Below, piece after piece: positions 40,400-53,800 of a stretch of DNA of 64,000 bases. Under the pieces are notes generated by a model. It had not been told where the DNA came from and did not search any database. It worked only from the letters and a program-made list of their open reading frames with translations. The stretch is from Hydractinia symbiolongicarpus (lineage: Eukaryota; Cnidaria; Hydrozoa; Anthoathecata; Hydractiniidae). The stretch lies in NCBI RefSeq assembly GCF_029227915.1, contig NC_079880.1, forward strand, positions 6,698,001 to 6,762,000, written 5' to 3'. The position numbers were made by a program, and so were the translations under genes. The stretch's first letter is position 1. The number at the start of each line of letters is the position of its first letter.

Positions 40400-43300
40400 A
40401 CATTGACTTTCTAACGGTGTCAGTCCGTTTGAGTTACAATGGTTGGGTCACATATTTGTACCAACATGTATTTAGCGATATTTTTCAGGTATTACTAGGT
40501 TGTATGGCTTTCAACAGCAAAACGATTGACTGTGGGACTTAATTGAACTAACTTCGGACTGCGACCTGATAAATGTGATAAATAAGACAATTGGACTCCA
40601 AATAACATTCTTCTTAATTAGACTTGTTTGCCTGAACTCAGCGATTACACTGGGCGCTGTGGTAGCGCTTTATTTAAAAATTCAGATTAATAAGTCTTTT
40701 TTTACTGTGGGACCAATCCTAGCCGTTATCGCGCGCTGAAGAAATAGCGACAGTTTCAAAAACTGCATTACATTGACTTTCTAACGGTGTCAGTCCGTTT
40801 GAGTTACAATGGTTGGGTCACATATATGTACCAACATGTATTTAGCGATATTTTTCTGATATTACTAGATTGCTTCGCTTTTAACAATGAAACGATTGAC
40901 TGTGGGACTTAGTTGAACTAACTTTGGACTGCGACCTGATAAATGTGATAAATAAGACAATTGGACTCCAATAAATAACATTCTTCTTAATTAGACTTGT
41001 TTGCCTGAACTCAGCGATTACACTGGGCGCTGTGGCAGCGCTTTATTTAAAACTTTACATTAATAAGTCTTTTTTTACTGTGGGACCAATCCTAGCCGTT
41101 ATTGCGCGCTGAAGAAATACAGACAGTTTCAAAAAGTACATTTCATTGGCTTTCTAACAGTATCAACCCGTTTGAGTTACAACGATTGAGTCACATACTC
41201 TTACCAAAATGTATTTCGTGATATCTTTCAGGTATTACTAGGTTGTATCGCTTTCAACAGTGAAACGATTGACCGTGGAACTTAATTGAACTGATTTTGG
41301 GCTGTGACCTTATAAATGTGAAAGTGAGACAATTGAACTCCAAGAAATAACATTCTTCTTAATTTGACATGATTGCCGCAACTCAGCGATTACACCGGGC
41401 GCTGTGATAGCGCTTCATTTAAAAATTAAGATAAAAAAGTTACTTTTTAACTGTTGGACCAATCCTAGCCGGTAGCGCACGCTGAAGAAATAGCGACAGT
41501 TTCAAATACTAAATTTCACTGACTTTCTATCGATGTCAGTCTGTTTGAGTTACAACGGTTGGGTCACATATTCGTACCAACATGTATTTAGCGATATTTA
41601 TCTGTTATTACTAGGTCGCATTGCTTTTAACAGTGAGACGATTTGATGTGGGACTTAATTGAACTAACTTTGGATTGTTACCTGCTAAATGTGATAAATG
41701 TGACAATTGGACTTCAAGAAATAACATTCATCTTAATTTGACATGATTGCCGGAACTCAGCGGTTACACTTGGCGCTGTGGTAGCGCTTCATTTAAAAAT
41801 TTAGATGAATAAGTAATTTTTTACTGTGGGACCAATCCTAGCCGTTATCCCGCGCTGAAGAAATAGAGACAGTTTCAAACACTACATTTCATTGACTTTC
41901 TAACAGTGTCAATCCGTTTGTGTTACAACGGTGAAGTCACATATCGTACCAACATGTATTTCGTGATATCTTTCCGGTATTACTAGGTTGTTTCTCTTTT
42001 AACAGTGAAACGATTGACTGTGGGTCTTAATTGAACTGATTTTGGGCTGTAATCTTATAATTGAAAAAGTAAGACAATTGGACTCCAAGAAATAACATTC
42101 TTCTTAATTTGACATGATTGCCGCAACTCAGCGATTACACTGGTCGCTGTGGTAGCGCTTCATTTGAAAATTAAGATAAATAAAGTCACTTTTTAGCCGT
42201 GGGACGAATCCTACCCGTTAGCGCGCGCTGAAGAAATAGAGACAATTTCAAAAACTACTTTTCACGGACTTTCTATCGATGTCAGTCCGTTTGAGTTACA
42301 ACGGTTGGGTCACATATTCGTACCAACATGCATTTGGCGATATTTATCTGATATTACCAGGTTGCATCGCTTTTAACAGTGAAACGATTGAATGTGGGAC
42401 TTAATTGAACTAACTTTGGACTGTGACCTGATACATGTGATAAATGAGGCAATTGAACTCCAAGAAATAACATTCATCTTAATTTGACATGATTGCCGGA
42501 ACTCGGCGATTACACTGGGCGCTGTGGTAGCGCTTCATTTAAAAATTTATATAAATAAGTCATTCTTTACCGTGGGACCAATCTTAGCCGTTATCGCGCG
42601 CTGAAGAAATAGCGACAGTTTCAAAAACTGCATTATATTGACTTTCTAACGGTGTCAGTTCGTTAGAGTTACAATGGTTGGGTCACATATTCGTACCAAC
42701 ATGTATTTAGCGATATTCTTCAGGTATTACTAGGTTATATGGCTTTCAACAGCGAAACGATTGACTGTGGGACTTAATTGAACTAACTTCGGACTGCGAC
42801 CTGATAAATGTGATAAATAAGACAATTGGACTCCAAATAACATTCTTCTTAATTAGACTTGTTTGCCTGAACTCAGCGATTACACTGGGCGCTGTGGTAG
42901 CGCTTTATTTAAAAATTCAGATTAATAAGTCTTTTTTTACTGTGGGACCAATCCTAGCCGTTATCGCGCGCTGAAGAAATAGCGACAGTTTCAAAAACTG
43001 CATTACATTGACTTTCTAACGGTGTCAGTCCGTTTGAGTTACAATGGTTGGGTCACATATTTGTACCAACATGTATTTAGCGATATTTTTCTGATATTAC
43101 TAGATTGCTTCGCTTTTAACAATGAAACGATTGACTGTGGGACTTAGTTGAACTAACTTTGGACTGCGACCTGATAAATGTGATAAATAAGACAATTGGA
43201 CTCCAATAAATAACATTCTTCTTAATTAGACTTGTTTGCCTGAACTCAGCGATTACACTGGGCGCTGTGGCAGCGCTTTATTTAAAAGTTTAGATTAATA

Positions 43301-44870
43301 AGTCTTTTTTTACTGTGGGACCAATCCTAGCCGTTATTGCGCGCTGAAGAAATACAGACAGTTTCAAAAAGTACATTTCATTGGCTTTCTAACAGTATCA
43401 ACCCGTTTGAGTTACAACGGTTGAGTCACATATTCTTACCAAAATGTATTTCGTGATATCTTTCAGGTATTACTAGGTTGTATCGCTTTCAACAGTGAAA
43501 CGATTGACCGTGGAACTTAATTGAACTGATTTTGGGCTGTGACCTTATAAATGTGAAAGTGAGACAATTGAACTCCAAGAAATAACATTCTTCTTAATTT
43601 GACATGATTGCCGCAACTCAGCGATTACACCGGGCGCTGTGATAGCGCTTCATTTAAAAATTAAGATAAAAAAGTTACTTTTTAACTGTTGGACCAATCC
43701 TAGCCGGTAGCGCACGCTGAAGAAATAGCGACAGTTTCAAATACTAAATTTCACTGACTTTCTATCGATGTCAGTCAGTTTGAGTTCCAACGGTTGGGTC
43801 ACATATTCGTACCAACATGTATTTAGCGATATTTATCTGTTATTACTAGGTCGCATTGCTTTTAACAGTGAAACGATTTGATGTGGGACTTAATTGAACT
43901 AACTTTGGATTGTTACCTGCTAAATGTGATAAATGTGACAATTGGACTTCAAGAAATAACATTCATCTTAATTTGACATGATTGCCGGAACTCAGCGGTT
44001 ACACTTGGCGCTGGGGTAGCGCTTCATTTAAAAATTTAGATGAATAAGTAATTTTTTACTGTGGGACCAATCCTAGCCGTTATCCCGCGCTGAAGAAATA
44101 GAGACAGTTTCAAACACTACATTTCATTGACTTTCTAACAGTGTCAATCCGTTTGTGTTACAACGGTGAAGTCACATATTCGTACCAACATGTATTTCGT
44201 GATATCTTTCCGGTATTACTAGGTTGTTTCTCTTTTAACAGTGAAACGATTGACTGTGGGTCTTAATTGAACTGATTTTGGGCTGTAATCTTATAATTGA
44301 AAAAGTAAGACAATTGGACTCCAAGAAATAACATTCTTCTTAATTTGACATGATTGCCGCAACTCAGCGATTACACTGGTCGCTGTGGTAGCGCTTCATT
44401 TGAAAATTAAGATAAATAAAGTCACTTTTTAGCCGTGGGACGAATCCTACCCGTTAGCGCGCGCTGAAGAAATAGAGACAATTTCAAAAACTACTTTTCA
44501 CGGACTTTCTATCGATGTCAGTCCGTTTGAGTTACAACGGTTGGGTCACATATTCGTACCAACATGCATTTGGCGATATTTATCTGATATTACTAGGTTG
44601 CATCGCTTTTAACAGTGAAACGATTGAATGTGGGACTTAATTGAACTAACTTTGGACTGTGACCTGATACATGTGATAAATGAGGCAATTGGACTCCAAG
44701 AAATAACATTCATCTTAATTTGACATGATTGCCGGAACTCGGCGATTACACTGGGCGCTGTGGTAGCGCTTCATTTAAAAATTTATATAAATAAGTCATT
44801 CTTTACCGTGGGACCAATCTTAGCCGTTATCGCGCGCTGAAGAAATAGCGACAGTTTCAAAAACTGCATT
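40400..44870. repeat. Six-monomer higher-order repeat, about 2,235 bp, two copies
   Basis: The marker CCGGTAGCGCACGCTG has its GGTAG at 41471 and 43706, 2,235 bp apart. Shared private variants (CTGTGATAGCGC, GGTGAAGTCAC, TGCATTTGGCG) follow in the same order in both halves. Confidence 0.82.
42141..42211 (+). other. tRNA-like A-box/B-box pair within a satellite monomer (example)
   Basis: TGGTCGCTGTGG (42141-42152, followed by TAGCGC) fits 11 of 12 positions of the Pol III A-box pattern TRGYNNANNNGG. GGGACGAATCC (42201-42211) fits 9 of 11 positions of the B-box pattern GGTTCGANTCC. Spacing is 48 nt. Most monomers carry weaker versions (GGGACCAATCC). It may be a relic of a tRNA-derived SINE, or chance. 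Confidence 0.25.
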
Positions 44871-47800
44871 ACATTGACTTTCTAACGGTGTCAGTCCGTT
44901 TGAGTTACAATGGTTGGGTCACATATTTGTACCAACATGTATTTAGCGATATTTTTCTGATATTACTAGATTGCTTCGCTTTTAGCAATGAAACGATTGA
45001 CTGTGGGACTTAATTGAACTAACTTTGGACTGCGACCTGATAAATGTGATAAATAAGACAATTGGACTCCAATAAATAACATTCTTCTTAATTAGACTTG
45101 TTTGCCTGAACTCAGCGATTACACTGGGCGCTGTGGCAGCGCTTTATTTTAAACTTTAGATTAATAAGTCTTTTTTTACTGTGGGACCAATCCTAGCCGT
45201 TATTGCGCGCTGAAGAAATACAGACAGTTTCAAAAAGTACATTTCATTGACTTTCTAACAGTATCAACCCATTTGAGTTACAGCGGTTGAGTCACATATT
45301 CTTACCAAAATGTATTTCGTGATATCTTTCCGGTATTACTAGGTTGTATCGCTTTTAACAGTGAAACGATTGACCGCGGAACTTAATTGAACTGATTTTG
45401 GGCTGTGACCTTATAAATGTGAAAGTGAGACAATTGAACTCCAAGAAATAACATTCTTCTTAATTTGACATGATTGCCGGAACTCAGCGATTACACTGGG
45501 CACTGTGGTAGCGCTTCATTTAAACACTTAGATAAATAAGTCATTCTTTACCGTGGTACCAATCCTAGCCGTTATCGCGCGCTGAAGAAATAGCGACAGT
45601 TTCAAAAACTGCATTACATTGACTTTCTAACGGTGTCAGTCCGTTTGAGTTACAATGGTTGGGTCACATATTTGTACCAACATGTATTTAGCGATATTTT
45701 TCTGATATTACTAGATTGCTTCGCTTTTAACAATGAAACGATTGACTGTGGGACTTAATTGAACTAACTTTGGACTGCGACCTGATAAATGTGATAAATA
45801 AGACAATTGGACTCCAATAAATAACATTCTTCTTAATTAGACTTGTTTGCCTGAACTCAGCGATTACACTGGGCGCTGTGGCAGCGCTTTATTTTAAACT
45901 TTAGATTAATAAGTCTTTTTTACTGTGGGACCAATCCTAGCCGTTATTGCGCGCTGAAGAAATACAGACAGTTTAAAAAAGTACATTTCATTGACTTTCT
46001 AACAGTGTCAACCCATTTGAGTTACAACGGTTGAGTCACATATTCTTACCAAAATGTATTTCGTCATATCTTTCCGGTATTACTAGGTTGTATCGCTTTT
46101 AACAGTGAAACGATTGACCGCGGAACTTAATTGAACTGATTTTGGGCTGTGACCTTATAAATGTGAAAGTGAGACAATTGAACTCCAAGAAATAACATTC
46201 TTCTTAATTTGACATGATTGCCGGAACTCAGCGATTACACTGGGCACTGTGGTAGCGCTTCATTTAAAAACTTAGATAAATAAGTCATTCTTTACCGTGG
46301 TACCAATCCTAGCCGTTATCGCGCGCTGAAGAAATAGCGACAGTTTCAAAAACTGCATTACATTGACTTTCTAACGGTGTCAGTCCGTTTGAGTTACAAT
46401 GGTTGGGTCACATATTCGTACCAACATGTATTTAGCGATATTTTTCTGATATTACTAGATTGCTTCGCTTTTAACAATAAAGCGATTGACTGTGGGACTT
46501 AATTGAACTAACTTCGGACTGCGACCTGATAAATGTGATAAATAAGACAATTGGACTCCAATAAATAACATTCTTCTTAATTAGACTTGTTTGCCTGCAC
46601 TCAGCGATTACACTGGGCGCTGTGGCAGCGCTTTATTTTAAACTTTAGATTAATAAGTCTTTTTTTACTGTGGGACCAATCCTAGCCGTTATTGCGCGCT
46701 GAAGAAATACAGACAGTTTCAAAAAGTACATTTCATTGACTTTCTAACAGTATCAACCCATTTTAGTTACAACGGTTGAGTCACATATTCTTACCAAAAT
46801 GTATTTCGTCATATCTTTCCGGTATTACTAGGTTGTATCGCTTTTAACAGTGAAACGATTGACCGCGGAACTTAATTGAACTGATTTTGTGCTGTGACCT
46901 TATAAATGTGAAAGTGAGACAATTGAATTCCAAGAAATAACATTCTTCTTAATTTGACATGATTGCCGGAACTCAGCGATTACACTGGGCACTGTGGTAG
47001 CGCTTCATTTAAAAACTTAGATAAATAAGTCATTCTTTACCGTGGTACCAATCCTAGCCGTTATCGCGCGCTGAAGAAATAGCGACAGTTTCAAAAACTG
47101 CATTACATTGACTTTCTAACGGTGTCAGTCCGTTTGAGTTACAATGGTTGGGTCACATATTCGTACCAACATGTATTTCGTGATATCTTTCTGGTATTAC
47201 TAGGTTGTATCGCTTTTAACAGTGAAACGATTGACCGCGGAACTTAATTGAACTGATTTTGGGCTGTGACCTTATAAATGTGAAAGTGAGACAATTGAAC
47301 TCCAAGAAATAACATTCTTCTTAATTTGACATGATTGCCGGAACTCAGCGATTACACTGGGCACTGTGGTAGCACTTCATTTGAACACTTAGATAAATAA
47401 GTCATTCTTTACCGTGGTACCAATCCTAGCCGTTATCGCGCGCTGAAGAAATAGCGACAGTTTCAAAAACTGCATTACATTGACTTTCTAACGGTGTCAG
47501 TCCGTTTGAGTTACAATGGTTGGGTCACATATTTGTACCAACATGCACTTAGCGATATTTTTCTGATATTACTAGATTGCTTCGCTTTTAACAATGAAAC
47601 GATTGACTGTGGGACTTAATTGAACTAACTTTGGACTGCGACCTGATAAATGTGATAAATAAGACAATTGGACTCCAATAAATAACATTCTTCTTAATTA
47701 GACTTGTTTGCCTGAACTCAGCGATTACACTGGGCGCTGTGGCAGCGCTTTATTTTAAACTTTAGATTAATAAGTCTTTTTTACTGTGGGACCAATCTTA

Positions 47801-50800
47801 GCCGTTATTGCGCGCTGAAGAAATACAGACAGTTTAAAAAAGTACATTTCATTGACTTTCTAACAGTATCAACCCATTTGAGTTACAACGGTTGAGTCAC
47901 ATATTCTTACCAAAATGTATTTCGTCATATCTTTCCGGTATTACTAGGTTGTATCGCTTTTAACAGTGAAACGATTGACCGCGGAACTTAATTGAACTGA
48001 TTTTGGGCTGTGACCTTATAAATGTGAAAGTGAGACAATTGAACTCCAAGAAATAACATTCTTCTTAATTTGACATGATTGCCGGAACTCAGCGATTACA
48101 CTGGGCACTGTGGTAGTGCTTCATTTAAAGACTTAGATAAATAAGTCATTCTTTACCGTGGAACCAATCCTAGCCGTTATCGCGCGCTGAAGAAATAGCG
48201 ACAGTTTCAAAAACTGCATTACATTGACTTTCTAACGGTGTCAGTCCGTTTGAGTTACAATGGTTGGGTCACATATTCGTACCAACATGTATTTAGCGAT
48301 ATTTTTCTGATATTACTAGATTGCTTCGCTTTTAACAATGAAGCGATTGACTGTGGGACTTAATTGAACTAACTTTGGACTGCGACCTGATAAATGTGAT
48401 AAATAAGACAATTGGACTCCAATAAATCACATTCTTCTTAATTAGACTTGTTTGCCTGCACTCAGCGATTACACTGGGCGCTGTGGCAGCGCTTTATTTT
48501 CAACTTTAGATTAATAAGTCTTTTTTTACTGTGGGACCAATCCTAGCCGTTATTGCGCGCTGAAGAAATACAGACAGTTTAAAAAGTACATTTCATTGAC
48601 TTTCTAACAGTATCAACCCATTTGAGTTACAACGGTTGAGTCACATATTCTTACCAAAATGTATTTCGTCATATCTTTCCGGTATTACTAGGTTGTATCG
48701 CTTTTAACAGTGAAACGATTGACCGCGGAACTTAATTGAACTGATTTTGGGCTGTGACCTTATAAATGTGAAAGTGAGACAATTGAATTCCAAGAAATAA
48801 CATTCTTCTTAATTTGACATGATTGCCGGAACTCAGCGATTACACTGGGCACTGTGGTAGCGCTTCATTTAAAAACTTAGATAAATAAGTCATTCTTTAC
48901 CGTGGTACCAATCCTAGCCGTTATCGCGCGCTGAAGAAATAGCGACAGTTTCAAAAACTGCATTACATTGACTTTCTAACGGTGTCAGTCCGTTTGAGTT
49001 ACAATGGTTGGGTCACATATTCGTACCAACATGTATTTAGCGATAATTTTCTGATATTACAAGATTGCTTCGCTTTTAACAATGAAATGATTGACTGTGG
49101 GACGTAATTGAACTAACTTCGGACTGCGACCTGATAAATGTGATAAATAAGACAATTGGACTCCAAATAACATTCTTCTTAATTAGACTTGTTTGCCTGA
49201 ACTCAGCGATTACACTGGGCGCTGTGGTAGCGCTTTATTTAAAAATTTAGATTAATAAGTCTTTTTTTACTGTGGGACCAATCCTAGCCATTACGCGCGC
49301 TGAAGAAATAGCGACAGTTTCCAAAACAGCATTACATTGACTTTCTAACGGTGTCAGTCCGTTTGAGTTACAATGGTTGGGTCACATATTTTTACCAACA
49401 TGTATTTAGCGATATTTTTCTGATATTACTAGATTGCTTCGCTTTTAACAATGAAACGATTGACTGTGGGACTTAATTTAACTAACTTTGGACTGCGACG
49501 TGATAAATGTGATAAATAAGAAAATTGGACTCCAAGAATTAACATTCTTCTTAATTAGACTTGTTTGCCTGAACTCAGCGATTACACTGGGCGCTGTGGT
49601 AGCGCTTTATTTAAAAGTTTAGATTAATAAGTCTTTTTTCACTGTGGGACCAACCCTAGCCGTTATTGCGCGCTGAAGAAATACAGACAGTTTCAAAAAG
49701 TACATTTCATTGACTTTCTAACAGTATCAACCCGTTTGAGTTACAACGGTTGAGTCACATATTCTTACCAAAATGTATTTCGTGATATCTTTCCGGTATT
49801 ACTAGGTTGTATCGCTTTCAACAGTGAAACGATTGACCGTGGAACTTAATTGAACTGATTTTGGGCTGTGACCTTATAAATGTGAAAGTGACACAATTGA
49901 ACTCCAAGAAATAACATTCTTCTTGATTTGACATCATTGCCGCAACTCAGCGATTACACCGGGCGCTGTGATAGCGCTTCATTTAAAAATTAAGATAAAA
50001 AAGTTACTTTTTAACTGTTGGACCAATCCTAGCCGGTAGCGCACGCTGAAGAAATAGCGACAGTTTCAAATACTAAATTTCACTGACTTTCTATCGATGT
50101 CAGTCAGTTTGAGTTACAACAGTTGGGTCACATATTCGTACCAACATGTATTTAGCGATATTTATCTGTTATTACTAGGTCGCATTGCTTTTAACAGTGA
50201 AACGATTTGATGTGGGACTTAATTGAACTAACTTTGGATTGTTACCTGCTAAATGTGATAAATGTGACAATTGGACTTCAAGAAATAACAATCATCTTAA
50301 TTTGACATGATTGCCGGAACTCGGCGATTACACTGGGCGCTGTGGTAGCGCTTCATTTAAAAATTTATATAAATAAGTCATTCTTTACCGTGGGACCAAT
50401 CTTAGCCGTTATCGCGCGCTGAAGAAATAGCGACAGTTTCAAAAACTGCATTACATTGACTTTCTAACGGTGTCAGTTCGTTAGAGTTACAATGGTTGGG
50501 TCACATATTCGTACCAACATGTATTTAGCGATATTTTTCTGATATTACTAGATTGCTTCGCCTTTAACAATGAAACGATTGACTGTGGGACTTCATTAAA
50601 CTAACTTTGGACTGTGACCTGATAAATGTGATAAATGAGACAATTGGACTCCAAAAAATATCATTCATCTTAATTTGACATGATTGCCGGACCTCAACGA
50701 TTACACTGGGCGCTGTGGTAGCGCTTTATTTAAAACTTTAGATTAATAAGTCTTTTTTTACTGTGGGACCAATCCTAGCCGTTATTGCGCGCTGAAGAAA

Positions 50801-53800
50801 TACAGACAGTTTCAAAAAGTACATTTCATTGACTTTCTAACAGTATCAACCCGTTTGAGTTACAACGGTTGAGTCACATATTCTTACCAAAATGTATTTC
50901 GTGATATCTTTCCGGTATTACTAGGTTGTATCGCTTTCAACAGTGAAACGATTGACCGTGGAACTTAATTGAACTGATTTTGGGCTGTGGCCTTATAAAT
51001 GTGAAAGTGAGACAATTGAACTCCAAGAAATAACATTCTTCTTAATTTGACATGATTGCCGGAACTCAGCGATTACACTGGGCACTGTGGTAGCGCTTCA
51101 TTTAAAAACTTAGATAAATAAGTCATTCTTTACCGTGGGACCAATCCTAGCCGTTATCGCGCGCTGAAGAAATAGCGACAGTTTCAAAAACTGCATTACA
51201 TTGACTTTCTAACGGTGTCAGTCCGTTTGAGTTACAATGGTTGGGTCACATGTTCGTACCAACATGTATTTAGCGATATTTTTCTGATATTACTAGATTG
51301 CTTCGCTTTTAACAATAAAACGATTGACTGTGGGACTTAATTGAACTAACTTTGGACTGAGACCTGATAAATGTGATAATCAGACAATTGGACCTTAAGA
51401 AATAACATTCTTCTTAATTAGACTTGTTTGCCTGAACTCAGCGATTTCACTGGGCGCTGTGGTAGCGCTTTATTTAAAAATTTAGATTAATAAGTCTTTT
51501 TTTACTGTGGGACCAATCCTAGCCGTTATCGTGCGCTGAAGAAATAGCCACGGTTTCAAAAACTGCATTACATTGACTTTCTAACGGTGTCAGTCCGTTT
51601 GAGTTACAATGGTTGGGTCACATATTCGTACCAACATGTATTTAGCGATATTTTTCAGATATTACTAGATTGCTTCGCTTTTAACAATGAAACGATTGAC
51701 TGTGGGACTTAATTGAACTAACTTTGGACTGCGACCTGATAAATGTGATAAATAAGACAATTGGACTCCAAGAAATAACATTCTTCTTAATTAGACTTGT
51801 TTGCCTGAACTCAGCGATTACACTGGGCGCTGTGGTAGCGCTTTATTTAAAACTTTAGATTAATAAGTCTTTTTTTACTGTGGGACCAATCCTAGCCGTT
51901 ATTGCGCGCTGAAGAAATACAGACAGTTTCAAAAAGTACATTTCATTGACTTTCTAACAGTATCAACCCGTTTGAGTTACAACGGTTGAGTCACATATTC
52001 TTACCAAAATGTATTTCGTGATATCTTTCCGGTATTACTAGGTTGTATCGCTTTCAACAGTGAAACGATTGACCGTGGAACTTAATTGAACTGATTTTGG
52101 GCAATGACCTTATAAATGTGAAAGTGAGACAATTGAACTCCAAGAAATAACATTCTCCTTTATTTGACATGATTGCCGGAACTCAGCGATTACACTGGGC
52201 AATGTGGTAGCGCTTCATTTAAAAACTTAGATAAATAAGTCATTCTTTACCGTGGGACCAATCCTAGCCGTTATCGCGCGCTGAAGAAATAGCGACAGTT
52301 TCAAAAACTGCATTACATTGACTTTCTAACGGTGTCCGTCCGTTTGAGTTACAATGGTTGGGTCACATATTCGTACCAACATGTATTTAGCGATATTTTT
52401 CTGATATTACTAGATTGCTTCGCTTTTAACAATGAAACGATTGACTGTGGGACTTAATTGAACTAACTTTGGACTGTGACCTGATAAATGAGATAAATGA
52501 GACAATTGGACTCCAAGAAATAACATTCTTCTTAATTTGACATGATTGCCGGACCTCAACGATTACACGGGGCGCTGTGGTAGCGCTTTATTTAAAACTT
52601 TAGATTAATAAGTCTTTTTTTACTGTGGGACCAATCCTAGCCGTTATTGCGCGCTGAAGAAATACAGACAGTTTCAAAAAGTACATTTCATTGACTTTCT
52701 AACAATATCAACCCGTTTGAGTTACAACGGTTGAGTCACATATTCTTACCAAAATGTATTTCGTGATATCTTTCCGGTATTACTAGGTTGTATCGCTTTC
52801 AACAGTGAAACGATTGACCATGGAACTTAATTGAACTGATTTTGGGCTGTGGCCTTATAAATGTGAAAGTGAGACAATTGAACTCCAAGAAATAACATTC
52901 TTCTTAATTTGACATGATTGCCGGAACTCAGCGATTACACTGGGCACTGTGGTAGCGCTTCATTTAAAAACTTAGATAAATAAGTCATTCTTTACCGTGG
53001 GACCAATCCTAGCCGTTATCGCGCGCTGAAGAAATAGCGACAGTTTCAAAAACTGCATTACATTGACTTTCTAACGGTGTCAGTCCGTTTGAGTTACAAT
53101 GGTTGGGTCACATATTCGTACCAACATGTATTTAGCGATATTTTTCTGATATTACTAGATTGCTTCGCTTTTAACAATGAAACGATTGACTGTGGGACTT
53201 AATTGAACTAACTTTGGACTGCGACCTGATAAATGTGATAATTAGACAATTGGACCTTAAGAAATAACATTCTTCTTAATTAGACTTGTTTGCCTGAACT
53301 CAGCGATTACACTGGGCGCTGTGGTAGCGCTTTATTTAAAAATTTAGATTAATAAGTCTTTTTTTACTGTGGGACCAATCCTAGCCGTTATCGTGCGCTG
53401 AAGAAATAGCCACAGTTTCAAAAACTGCATTACATTGACTTTCTAACGGTGTCAGTCCGTTTGAGTTACAATGGTTGGGTCACATATTCGTACCAACATG
53501 TATTTAGCGATATTTTTCAGATATTACTAGATTGCTTCGCTTTTAACAATGAAACGATTGAGTGTGGGACTTAATTGAACTGATTTTGGGCAATGACCTT
53601 ATAAATGTGAAAGTGAGACAATTGAACTCCAAGAAATAACATTCTCCTTTATTTGACATGATTGCCGGAACTCAGCGATTATACTGGGCAATGTGGTAGC
53701 GCTTCATTTAAAAACTTAGATAAATAAGTCATTCTTTACCGTGGGACCAATCCTAGCCGTTATCGCGCGCTGAAGAAATAGCGACAGTTTCAAAAACTGC

